The position numbers and the translations under genes were made by a program. DNA of 64,000 nt from Tetradesmus obliquus (taxonomy: Eukaryota; Chlorophyta; Chlorophyceae; Sphaeropleales; Scenedesmaceae): the NCBI GenBank assembly GCA_030272155.1, contig CP126192.1:3692501-3756500 (forward strand), given 5' to 3'. This document shows positions 12,201-26,991 of this stretch, piece by piece (within the stretch, counting starts at the first letter, position 1; every line of letters starts with the position of its first letter). The notes below the pieces were generated by a model. The model ran no database searches. It had not been told where the DNA came from and saw only the letters and a list, made by a program, of their open reading frames with translations.

Positions 12201-14566
12201 TGAAGACCAGCAATCATGCGGCGCAGCGGCGGGGGAGGGAGGAAGGCTGCCCTTTGAGAGAGGTCTGTTACAGGGGTGGGCAAGCTATCGCCCTAGAGCG
12301 AGTCACTTGCCCCTCTTTCAGCCCTTGCTGCTGTCTGAAAACGCACCAGAACCCTTGAGGAGTTGCCTCTCACTACAGCATGACATCAGCACAGCTCAGG
12401 TTCCATGGCCAAATGGATAAGGCGCCGGTCTACGGAACCGGAGATGCCAGGTTCGATCCCTGGTGGAATCGTCGCAACCTATAATATTGCAACTTAACAA
12501 CAATACGTGGCAGGCATCGTGCTACCTTTTTCGCGCACTGCGTCCACGCACGGCCGAAGTCGTACTGCTGCTGCCCGACATCTAGGCATCCTGGCCGACA
12601 AGCCAAACTCGTTCGTGTCTTTGTTGCAACGCAGTTGCCTGTGCCCACCGATTAAACCTTCTTCTTCTCTGACAGATCAGCGTTGCTCACCTGACATCAC
12701 CAGCACGTCTGTCATGCCTGCCAGCGCCTCCACGCTCAGCTTGCGTGCTGACTGTGCCGGGCTGGCCTGCAGCAGCTGCGGCGGCAGCAGGTCAGCGCGG
12801 CCCCGCAGCGCTTCAACTTCCCACTGGCCCAGTGGCAGCTCACCAGGGCCGCTGCTGCTGGCCCGCTCAGCAAGCATGACAGCATCCAGCAGCTCCTGCA
12901 GGCTGCTGCGCCCGCTGTTGTCGACTGCAGACCAGGGCAGCAAGTCCAGGGTTTGAATGCCGGCAGAGACACAACCATTAATCAGCCCCTGATATAACAG
13001 AGGAATGTGTGCAGCAGAGATACCGGAGGTGTGCGGAGGTGAAGCGACACCTGCTGCTGAACCGCTGCTGCACATGTGTCAAGCTTGCGCAGCTAGCAGC
13101 AAATGTCCGCTGAAATTGTCTCGCTGCAGCGCACAATGCATGAAGGTCTGGCTGCTGTTGCTGCACAGCTAGCTCAAACCCTGCTGTTGCCATACAAGTG
13201 CGCACAGCACTCACTGTTGATACTCATTGCCATCTTCTGGCGCGCTGCCTGCTGCAGCTGCCCCAGCATAGCGTCCCTGTTACGCAGCGCAAACACTCGA
13301 GGGCTGCTGCGGCCCGTGCGAGCCATCACAGCAAACACACCATCCTGCGGCGCAACAACTGCTGGCTTTGCTGCTGCGGCTGCTGTTGTTGCTGCTGTGG
13401 GTGCTGCTGCAGCTGCAGCTGGCTGGTACGGCGACAGCAGCATGACCCCTGGCGATGACATGCGCTGGTAATCGCAGCGCCAGCGCACTGCCTTTGACTG
13501 CGGGTCCAGTGCTTCAAGGCCAAAGGCAGTCACCCGCAGCATCACCAGCACCCAGCCGCTGCTGCTGCGCGACCACTTGGCTGCAGGGAACTCGTGAGAG
13601 GGCCTGCAGGCAAGCACAGGGCAGGGCAGCAGCGGAGCAGCATGAGCATTGTGATGCAGCCCAGAACTGCAAAGCGTATGTGGTGACAGCTGGAGAAGTT
13701 GCACTGCGTGAGGTGCTTTGAAGTGGTACGTTGTGCACGGGCGTGGTAGCACTAGCCACCAGCTTCACCAATTGCAGCTGCCCAGCTTACAGCTCAACCA
13801 GCATGCATTAAATGCGTACTTCTGGGTGTAATAGTGTGTTTTGGCGTGGCCTGTAGCTCTTTGGTGTAGTGCTGGACTGAGCTGCGCTGCCTGCTGCTGC
13901 TCACCCCAGCACTTTAGCTGCCACCAGGCACCTGCCCATGGCTGAGGCTGCTGCCATGCACTGGAACAGGTCTGTCAGCAGCAGCTGCCGGTGCTTGCAG
14001 GTGAACTTGAGGGGCTTGAACTTGCCCTGCAGCACAAAAAAGGGGCAGTGCAGCACAGGGCAGTACAGCAGGTACATGGTCACCGCGGCACAGGCCTTGG
14101 ACCAGGCAGCTGAGGTGCATGTTGTGCTTGCGAGAAGCCAGCAGCCACATCAGCGCGTGACATGTGTAGTTTTGTGCTTGTTGCTGTGGGGGAAAGGGCT
14201 TAGCCAGGCTGTAGAACCGAAATTGCGCGTTGCCTGGTACTGCTTCAGTTGAATGCTGGCACTGGCACCGCAGACGCAAGCCAGAGCTGCTTGGCTGCTG
14301 CTCACCTTCTTGTCCTGCCGAGCGCTGATGACAAAATCAAACTCATCTGTCCCCAGGCTCACAGACTCGATGTCCGAGTCCCCAGCAAACGTGTACGAGT
14401 TTGTGAGCACCAGCGTGCGCTCTGGATTCTGGGTGTGGATGGCAGTTGGCGTCACCAAGAAAATGCGCTTGTAGTGCTTGTACCATGCATGCTTGGTCAC
14501 AACGTAGCGGCTGAGCGTGTCTGGGGGCTTAAGCTCCGGCCGCACTTTGCGGCGCAGCAAGTCCAT
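254..14566 (-). CDS. GRV2: GRV2/RME-8 (DNAJC13-like) endosomal J-protein, N-terminal ~861 codons, runs off left edge
   Basis: RME-8/GRV2 is a peripheral endosomal J-domain protein that works with Hsp70 and retromer in endosomal sorting. The start is the ATG at 14566 (MDLLRRKVRPELKPP). Exons on the minus strand: 14306-14566, 13905-14026, 13224-13603, 12691-12924, 3239-3356, 2730-2878, 2339-2505, 1592-2050, 1145-1394, 770-973, 254-493; all intron phases agree. Family matches, from my memory of plant GRV2: the PH-like start (SRYVVTKHAWYKHYKRIF, then GKFKPLKFTCKHRQLLLTDL), VVARRPLSAIAALVRFADDP, EFNACVPYAGV, and RPLFGLFAHPAARV followed by MRDAALREGALLHHL. The J domain lies later in the protein and is outside the window. 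The 1592-2050 exon carries a Ser/Ala-rich insert. The exon ends at 1145 and 13224 were partly chosen to keep phase. The fourth intron is 9.3 kb and full of transposon sequence. Confidence 0.9.
2911..2928 (-). repeat. 18-bp repeat, possible 3' end of a retroelement
   Basis: Read on the minus strand it is CACACCGTGTAACCCCTT. An exact second copy lies at 3587-3604. Both contain TGTAA, and both sit in GRV2 introns. They may be 3' ends of the second LINE family or of a short non-autonomous element. Confidence 0.4.
3587..4743 (-). mobile_element. Fragment of a second LINE family
   Basis: The frame from 4743 down to a stop at 4076 encodes a protein related to, but clearly different from, the A-D ORFs: a YKEAAWRLALDAFPTAQRM segment, then a C-x2-C ... 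HHFWTCPVAVAV zinc-binding motif. The first ten codons of the apparent ORF (MPTPVTDLSQ) come from the neighbouring hairpin, so the element is 5'-truncated. Its 3' end may be the CACACCGTGTAACCCCTT sequence (minus strand) at 3587-3604, which recurs at 2911-2928; that boundary is inference. Confidence 0.6.
4076..4743 (-). pseudogene. ORF fragment of a second LINE family
   Basis: About 220 residues of LINE polyprotein C-terminus: SRWWQVRVANMYKEAAWRL, then an ACAACSAAGPGVEHHFWTCP zinc-binding block, then a WDMVCLAAVHAFEKGRR segment. It aligns by motif order with the A-D ORFs but is strongly diverged, so it is a separate family or subfamily. Confidence 0.7.
4744..4809 (-). repeat. LINE 3' hairpin, copy H1
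   Basis: Same hairpin end with three GA units. It abuts the truncated ORF of the second LINE family. Confidence 0.9.
4960..5018 (-). repeat. LINE 3' hairpin, copy H2 (stub)
   Basis: The hairpin alone, truncated just inside the stem, with three GA units. It sits four bases from H3. Confidence 0.9.
5023..5087 (-). repeat. LINE 3' hairpin, copy H3
   Basis: Same hairpin end with three GA units and one T missing near its inner edge (CTCTTCAG instead of CTCTTTCAG). It terminates fragment D. Confidence 0.9.
5590..7280 (-). pseudogene. LINE ORF C-terminal fragment (copy D)
   Basis: Near-identical to copy B over its length, with the A-type Gln-rich segment. It is open to the 5' junction and ends at the same stop codon. 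Long ORFs on the opposite strand across this stretch are by-products of its GC-rich codons. Confidence 0.8.
7281..7348 (-). repeat. LINE 3' hairpin, copy H4
   Basis: Same hairpin end with four GA units. It terminates fragment C and abuts the 5' end of fragment D. Confidence 0.9.
7281..7851 (-). mobile_element. LINE fragment C (3'-UTR-only copy)
   Basis: A short 571-bp copy holding only the 3' UTR and terminal hairpin (7281-7348), truncated just downstream of the ORF stop. Its sequence is of the B type. Severe 5' truncation with an intact 3' end is the expected signature of target-primed reverse transcription. Confidence 0.85.
7852..7921 (-). repeat. LINE 3' hairpin, copy H5
   Basis: Same hairpin end with five GA units, the longest tail in the array. 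It terminates fragment B and abuts fragment C. Confidence 0.9.
8424..10114 (-). pseudogene. LINE ORF C-terminal fragment (copy B)
   Basis: Same ORF as copy A, extended at the 5' side by about 40 codons (PWIRIGGELLRSKHKWWGP). It is open to the truncation point without an ATG start; the first near-start codon is TTG at 10082. The Gln-rich segment carries substitutions relative to A and D (RQQLVAQ instead of RQRLIAQ). It keeps the cysteine/histidine motif. Confidence 0.8.
10115..10182 (-). repeat. LINE 3' hairpin, copy H6
   Basis: Same hairpin end with four GA units at the outer edge. It terminates fragment A and abuts the 5' end of fragment B. Confidence 0.9.
10685..12242 (-). pseudogene. LINE ORF C-terminal fragment (copy A)
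   Basis: Truncated ORF of about 520 residues. It has the post-RT region common in LINE polyproteins (WCSLAPVFANPFL, then RIRTVADLCRAW), a conserved WRLIMDGLPTSQRM block, and a zinc-binding motif of zf-RVT type (C-x-C, then HHFWECPVA). This is followed by Pro- and Gln-rich linkers and a C-terminal ELLADFV block. It lacks the RT palm motifs, so it cannot mobilise itself. The MPTPVTDLSQ start at 12283 is read out of the upstream hairpin and is not native. Confidence 0.8.
12256..12321 (-). repeat. LINE 3' hairpin, copy H7 (outermost)
   Basis: A 66-bp fragment of the LINE 3' end and nothing else. On the plus strand it reads GAGAGAGGTCTGTTAC, then a stem of GGGCAAG pairing with CTTGCCC, with an inner TCGC/GCGA stem. 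It is the copy nearest to the tRNA gene and is probably the oldest stub of the array. Confidence 0.85.
12399..12471 (+). tRNA. tRNA-Arg (anticodon ACG)
   Basis: A full cloverleaf can be drawn by eye. The acceptor stem is GGTTCCA with TGGAATC (one G-U pair) and discriminator G; the D arm is GCC/GGC; the anticodon stem is CCGGT/ACCGG around the loop CTACGGA, giving anticodon ACG; the T arm is CCAGG/CCTGG around TTCGATC. The internal A box (TGGCCAAATGG) and B box (GGTTCGATCCC) fit pol III promoters. No intron and no encoded CCA. The first T5 run downstream is at 12527-12531. The gene is antisense to its host intron and lies 77 bp from the outermost LINE fragment. Confidence 0.95.
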
Positions 14567-15526
14567 GCTGCTGCTGCTTTTCAGCGCTGTGCTGTCTGTT
14601 TGCTCATGGCCTCATGCGTGCCAACTGCCCTGCCTGCAGCGACGCCTCCTGTAGCTGCTGCAGGCGCAATGCTGCTTGATTTGACTATACTAACGACGTC
14701 CGTGCTCACGATGTTCTGAGTGAGGTGAGTTCTGCTGCTTGGTATAGGATCACATCAACTCCTGCAGGGCCACTGCAACTGAATGCGTATGTGCTGGTAG
14801 CAGGCTGAACGCGCTGGATACTTCAGTTCAAACGCAACAAACGATACGTGAGATCAGCACACATCCAGCAAAGGAGGGGCGATCAGGCGGTAACACAGGT
14901 CAGGCATTGCGAAGCAGGGTTTCAGGTGAGGGCGCTGATAGGCTCTGGCACGCATTCACCTTTATGTTTGTTGCACTAATGTTCCTTGTGCATGGGCCTG
15001 TGGGCAGTATACGAGTGACAGTTCAGTCGAAAGCCAAGAGCTGCTTCCAGTCTCCTTGGCTCGGATCATCCTAAACCACGCAACGTATACGTGTCCGCGG
15101 CGAACGAACAGTTCTGTCGAGGCGACAGGGACCTGCTGCACTGAGGGCTGTGGTGCTTGCCAGTGCTGCTGCTCCTCAGCCTCCACTCCTGGTGCTCCTG
15201 GCCTGATCGGCCACAGGCAGCTTAGGTTAGTGAAGGAACTTCAGCCTTGCAGTCTATGCAAGAGCAGTAGAGCCGGGAGCAGCTTGGCAGGATGTGAAGT
15301 CACGTAGCCAGCAGGCATCAGCAGCATGGGTGCTTGAGCGCACTGCTGTCGCTGTCTGCTGGACCTGATACATGCACTGCCGTACTCTTCTGCTCTCAAC
15401 TGTTTGGACAAGGCTTCCGTGGCTGCTGCTCACATCAGCATTGTGCAGACGCTTATTCACTGCTGCTGGACGTTTCTGCTGCTGCTGCTGCTGCTGCTGC
15501 CGCCTGTGTTGTTGCTGCAGGGCACC
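14567..15526. other. Intergenic region between divergent GRV2 and the CCHC-WW gene
   Basis: Holds the presumed promoters of GRV2 (leftward) and of the zinc-knuckle gene (rightward). A CTG run at about 15479-15500 followed by TTGCTGCAG lies just upstream of the zinc-knuckle ATG and could be the 3' end of a 5'-UTR intron. No other gene is recognisable. Confidence 0.4.
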
Positions 15527-17124
15527 ATGGAGATGCACCACAAGCTGCGCAGGGACCCCTCGTGGGATCCCAGGGGCTGCAACCTGTGCGGACAGGTGAG
15601 CCAACACGCCAGCACTGCCTCACAAAGCAGCAGGAATAGCACTTGCACCATGTGAACTCCAGCATGTACTTCGGTATGCTTGCAACGAGCGGGGTAGTGT
15701 GTAGCCATTGCCGTACGTTGGCAGATACGATTCAGCGCACAGTATCTATGCGCTTATCAAGCAAGGGCAAGAGCCCTGCTGGTGTGGTATCTGCACATGG
15801 CAGAGACCTGTGCAACCAGCAAATGCCACCTGTGCCACAAGTGCGCTGTGACTCCCTGAGTGCAGCGCCCATGGCTTTATTGCCTGCCCTAACCACAGGC
15901 CTGGCGATATATGACGCTGCAACAATCGCCTAGTGTCCGTCTGTTGCATGTTGGCCGCTCATCCTCGCCCAGCTACGCACCCATGCCACTTCCAGGCATA
16001 TACACTGCTGCCTGCACCCACACCTGCACACTGTGCCGCCATGCACCCCTGCAGGTAGGGCACCAGGCCGTTGAATGCCCCAACGGCACCGTCAACTGGA
16101 AGGGCATCTACGGCGAGAACGCCTTCATGCTGCGGCCGCCGGTGTACGAGTCGGACCTGCGCGAGCGGCGGCGGCTGCGCACCTGCGACGAAGATGCCGT
16201 GCGCAAGGCAGCAGAGCAGTACGCAAAGGTAGGGGCTGCTTGTGATGAAGCACGGCGCAGTGGATGGCAAGCAGGTGGTGCAGCACATAGTGTAGCAGAT
16301 GTCGGAGGGAGAGCGCCACTGCAGTGAAGAGCATCGGAGGGTGGCCACGCCTGGCCCTGTTTGTACCGCGCACGTGTGCTGGTGGCTGCTGCACTGCTGC
16401 GTTGTCACAGGAGTTGACGCCAGCTGTTTTCGTTGGGAGTGCACTTACTGATGTTGCTGCTGCTTACCGCATGCATTTGAGTGTGCGTGTGCTGCTGCAT
16501 GTTGCTGCTGCAGAGCCTTGCTGCGCAGCAGGGCATCAGCTGGGACGAGGTCAAGCGCGCAGCAGAGGCGTCGCAGCATGCCACACAGGTGGCAGCACAG
16601 CCAGCGCAGCAGCCAGCAGCAGCAGCAGGTGGGTGTACGACTGCCCTGCCATGCAAGCACATCACCCGCCTGGCTCTCCACCTTCAAGTGTTGTACTGCA
16701 TGTGCCGCTGGCGGTTGCATCAGTGCTTGCTGCTGTCCAGCCGTGCTTGCCCTTGCAGAGCGGTCAAATAGACCTTAGGAGGACATGTGGCAGCTAGATG
16801 CTCTTGTGATGAATCTTCTCAGTAGGCATGCTTGTACGACAAGTTTTTAATCGGAGAACCACTCCAAATGGCAGCTGCACTCAACGGGCATCTGGCAGAA
16901 AACAGCAGATGTTGGCCGGACAGCTGTTGCGGATGCTGAGTTTAAATATAACGTGCTTGTCTCTTTTTCTGTGCGCCTGCATGGGTTGCTTCTTTTATTC
17001 CTGTGCAGGGCGGCCTGAGGAGGGGCTGCCTGATGGCTGGGCTGTGGCGTATGACCCCAATGGCAAGCCGTACTACTGGCACAAGGCGACACAGAAGACG
17101 CAGTGGGACCGGCCCACCGCCTGA
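15527..17124 (+). CDS. Small CCHC zinc-knuckle and WW-domain protein
   Basis: Four exons: 15527-15595, 16055-16228, 16514-16628, 17009-17124. They give 157 residues with all phases consistent. Residues ~18-31 form a zinc knuckle of the C-x2-C-x4-H-x4-C type (CNLCGQVGHQAVEC), followed by a basic conserved block (NWKGIYGENAFMLRPPVYES). The middle is Ala/Gln-rich. The last ~35 residues are a WW domain (DGWAVAYDPNGKPYYW, then TQWDRP) that ends two codons before the stop. WW plus zinc knuckle suggests RNA and proline-rich ligand binding, as in splicing-associated proteins; that role is inference. A further upstream exon cannot be excluded. Confidence 0.8.
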
Positions 17125-17297
17125 CAGCAGCAGGGATCTGTAGCTGCAGCTGGCGACGCAGCTTGTTCGATGCTGTCTGCTGTGTTGTATGGGGGATGCT
17201 TGGTAGTCTGCCGCTCCACTTGCCATACTTGCACTCATGAGTGCAAGCACTGGTCAGCGCAAGGCTTGTTTGCAAGCGTGGAGTTGCTCTACAGCTA

Positions 17298-17302
17298 TGT
17301 AA
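17298..17302 (+). promoter_or_regulatory. Candidate poly(A) signal TGTAA
   Basis: TGTAA pentamer 174 nt after the stop of the CCHC-WW gene. It is the usual chlorophyte signal, but a pentamer this short also occurs by chance. Confidence 0.4.
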
Positions 17303-18048
17303 CTCATGTCTGCAAGCAGGCAGGCTGTGTATGATGTTTGCGGCATGGATCATGGGAATTACCGCAGCAATGTGTTGTGCAGGACGTTTGCAGCACGTCC
17401 ATCATGTCGCCAGCTCACTGGGTGGGAACGCTGAAGGCAGCTGTGCCTGCGTCGCAGGGAGCCGCAGTCTACTGCAGTTCGTGTAGTGATACATGGCTTG
17501 GCTGCTGTCAGGCTGTGGTTCCAGTCCCTTTGGCAGCCCCGGGCCACCTGCATGGCCGGGCTGCATAATCACGCAGTATATAACCTGGTAGGAGGTTGCC
17601 ACGGCTGTTGTCAACGACTGTTCGCTTCCTTATCTCAGAGGGGGAACGGATCGATAGAAAAACAAACAGACGCATTTACGACGCCCTATCAGGCACGAAC
17701 ACGCATGTAACAGTGCTACACGCTTGCAACAAGTGATGCGTGTAGGAGTCCTCGCCGTTTAGTGGCACTACAGCGCTGCTTCCAGACCGTTATACTGAAG
17801 CGCAGTGATCAATTAGTGTGTCAAGCAGACCGCTCGCCAGGCATCAGCAGAACGTGCCCAGCATTTCGCCGAGTACACTGCCGCTGTCAAGCTGGGCTGT
17901 ATAAGTAGTAAAACTATTTCAGAGGACCAACATACACATACACATTCAACCAGGTACGTGTCTTTTGGGAACCCCCGGGATGGAGGTGAGCCTGCTGTCG
18001 GTGCTTTGCTTGCACTGACACGCCTGCTACATCTGCTTCCGTGAACAG

Positions 18049-24453
<6,405 letters not shown>

Positions 24454-26008
24454 GGCTGGCGTGCTGTGGCGCCTCAATGGTGCCATGCACGTGAATGGTA
24501 TGGTGCTGTTGCAGCCCTTGCCTGATGCCGAGAACGCATGTTGTGGCTGGCAAGCCGCGTTGCTGGTGTGTGTGCGCGCTGCTTGCCGGCCGGCGGGGGC
24601 TGTTAGTGGATTGCCGCAAACGATAGCGTGCCGTGACTGCTGTTGGGTGGAGGGAGGCCTTGTCTGGCACCTCACAGCGGCTGTGGCTACCTGGCAGGCT
24701 GGGGACATGCTGCGGGCTGTGCTGTGTGCGTGGGCAGGGAGGTGCCATGGGGGCTGGGCAGGGAGGCCTACATCTCTTTGTGCTGCACGTAGTCTACGTG
24801 GTGGCCTCAAGCAGCGTTTGTTGGTTGTGTGCTTCTTTATACGCGGATATGGTCATTACAGCAACATGTACTGCGGGAGCTGCTGCTGCTTGCTGTGCCT
24901 GCTCATGCAGGCCTAGGCGTGTGCAGCGGTGATTCGATGGCGGCAGGGCGGGGACTGTATGGTTGGGGCACGTTTCATCTCTCTGGCAGCTGTTGAAATG
25001 CACTGTGTGCTCTGCACGAACGCGATGCGCGACTTACGCTGGGCCTTATGTCTGCGCCTGAGTTGGGCTGCAACTTGCGAAGAACGGCTGCGCTGCGCGC
25101 CTGGCACGTGGCGGTTGTGTGGGGTCAGGCAGTTGGCCGGTGCGCTGCTGGTGCTGGTGGGCAGCGGCATGCCTGGCGGCTCATCAACAAGAGCTGCTGC
25201 TTGTTCATCCGCAGCGGACACTGTGCTGTGAGTGCACTGGTGCCGCTGTGTCGGGTTGCAGCGCCACAGGCAGGCTGGGCTGCTCAGCAGTTTGCAGAAA
25301 TGAGCTCGCTCGCACTGCTGCAGTGGCGTGTTGCCTCCTGGCAACGAACATGCGTGGTTGCAGTAGTGTGACCGCACTGGCTGGCACTGGCAACTGGTGG
25401 CTTTGTCCGTTATGAGCAGCATCGTGATTGCATTGGTTGGTGGTGCAGCAACAGGCACATGTGGCACGCATGCATTGCATTGCTGGCTGGGGCGCCCAGT
25501 CTGCACTGTGCGTTGCACCGCCTTGAACTGTACATCACTGCAGTTCGGGCAGTTGGCGGGTGGCTGTGTAGCAACATGTGACTGTCACGTGAGTGCTGAA
25601 AGCGCTGGCATGCACATACATATGTACGGGGTATGGTGCCTGTGCCTGCACATCTGCACGCCCATCTGCATAATGTGGCGCCGTGTGCAGGAGTCGGCAT
25701 CACGGTGCAGCTTGCCATGACAGCACAACAGCTGCAGGAAAGCGCCTGTGCTGTGTTTGACATGGATAGGGTGCTGCGTGTGGAGCATGCTAACACTGCC
25801 GTCAGGTCTGATAGTGCTGCTGTGCCGGGAGTCGCCGCGTGTCTGCGTGCTGCTGCATGGAAACAACTTCAAGCTGTTTCAAATAGTTGTTGACAGCAGC
25901 AGCTACATGTTCGCTGTACAGCAGGTTGTTAGCCCCCGTCGCGGCAGGCTGGCATCAGCCTGATGCCAGCAGCTCAGGAACTTCTCAAGCAGTGGAATGC
26001 CTTAGGTG

Positions 26009-26090
26009 CTGTCATGTCATGGCACTGTGCAAGTGATATGCTGTCATGTCATGGCACTGCTGTCATGTCGTGGCACTGCAGCAAGTGATA
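26009..26090 (+). repeat. Short imperfect tandem repeat
   Basis: Three copies of CTGTCATGTCATGGCACTG (one with G for A), two of them followed by an AAGTGATATG segment. Intergenic; no function seen. Confidence 0.8.
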
Positions 26091-26733
26091 TGGTGGCTGC
26101 TGCTGTCGCTGCCACTGCTTGTGTGGAGCAGCGGTGAGCTGGCAGCTGTCCTGGCTGACAGGGGTGGCGCGAGGCCTATAAACGCCTGGTGCCGCCTCTA
26201 ATATCTGGATTGGTTTTGTGTACTTTGCGAGCTCTGTTGCGATGTATGCACACAAAAGGTGCCATACAACTGTGATAACGCCAGTCCCTTCACATGTGGT
26301 AAAAAAACATTGCCCTGATTCACCCGTGCGCACCTCTCAGCCAGCTGCCTCCCAACTCTGACGCTGCAGCATGTCTACACACATAAGGTGCCATACAACC
26401 CATGTGCTTTGATTCAGCAGCGGCGCAGGCTGTGCTGCATCCCAGCTCTTGAAGGGGCGCAGGGGTTGTGCTGCTGTCTACTTGTAACAGTCTTGGGCGA
26501 GTTGCTGACGTAGACAGGAAGTTCTTGGTGACAGGAATGTGCAGTTCTACCTGGCTTGGCAGCCTGCCTCTGGCATGTCCGGACATGGATCCACGCATGC
26601 ACGCTTGCATCGACAGGGTTTGCTGACAAACCACATGTACGTGTGCACACATCAAGCAGCTTGGCAACTTAACATTGCCAGCGTCAGCATGCTGCGCAGC
26701 GTGTCACAACACATGCCGTGTACGAAAGATCTG

Positions 26734-26738
26734 TTACA
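26734..26738 (-). promoter_or_regulatory. Candidate poly(A) signal of CLPP5
   Basis: TGTAA on the minus strand (TTACA on plus), about 254 nt beyond the CLPP5 stop. Confidence 0.4.
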
Positions 26739-26991
26739 ACAGCCAAGCCCTCTGCTTGGACGCCCACAACCGCCCCAACCCTGTCAAAAGTCACCCAACG
26801 CTATGAAGCCCACACTGGCTTGATGGGTAACATGATGATGAAGCACACGCTGCTCGGTGGCATCAGCAAAGCAGCAGTCAGCGATCACAGCACACGCTGT
26901 AGCCAGCAACTGCGCGATGCCGACCGTGCCAGCGGCCGGCCCAACCTCTGCGACATCCTGCCCCTCACGCACTGCCTTTCAGAAACACGCT

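Larger units (their letters stand above)
10115..12255 (-). mobile_element. LINE fragment A (5'-truncated)
   Basis: Runs from a 5' truncation near 12242, within the Pro-rich stretch PPPPLRRMIAGLQ, through the ORF C-terminus and about 500 bp of 3' UTR to the hairpin end at 10115-10182. Its upstream edge abuts the hairpin of another fragment (12256-12321) with a ~13-bp filler between. Its 3' UTR variants (GGAAGGCATGCATGG, CACTGCTGTACAC) match copy D and differ from copies B and C. No reverse transcriptase or endonuclease domain is present. Confidence 0.85.
3357..12690 (-). other. 9.3-kb GRV2 intron containing the LINE array and a tRNA gene
   Basis: The exon ending at 12691 stops after one base of a codon (ATGTCAG then GTGAGC). 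The exon starting at 3356 follows GACCGCAG and supplies the other two bases. The joined protein continues the GRV2 family alignment, so I infer a single 9,334-bp intron. All its neighbours are 0.1-0.9 kb. It contains the LINE fragments at about 3.6-12.3 kb and tRNA-Arg on the opposite strand. A small exon hidden inside it cannot be excluded. Confidence 0.75.
24454..26991. other. 2.5-kb stretch without a recognised gene (convergent 3' ends)
   Basis: Lies between the stop codons of the kinase (plus) and CLPP5 (minus). ORFs of up to ~200 codons occur here, but none shows a domain, splice-compatible conservation or non-repetitive composition. It probably holds long 3' UTRs. A short repeat of the type CTGTCATGTCATGGCACTG occurs three times at about 26009-26080. 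Confidence 0.5.

Noticed and set aside
10685..12283. A LINE ORF appearing to start with MPTPVTDLSQ at 12283, and the same start at 4771
   Set aside because: Those codons are read from the neighbouring hairpin repeat, which also occurs at unrelated junctions; they are not a native N-terminus.
4744..12321. Regularly recurring hairpin considered as a CRISPR-like array
   Set aside because: The spacing ranges from 4 bp to 2.2 kb, the intervening DNA is itself repeated LINE sequence, and the genome is eukaryotic.
17979..17984. ATGGAG followed by GTGAGC as the first exon of the kinase
   Set aside because: Joining it to the next exon at 18049 gives the wrong phase and an immediate stop, so the true start was left undetermined.
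24454..26991. ORFs of 100-200 codons in the kinase/CLPP5 interval
   Set aside because: None has a domain or splice-consistent continuation, and both strands show equally long open frames, as expected from GC-rich non-coding DNA.
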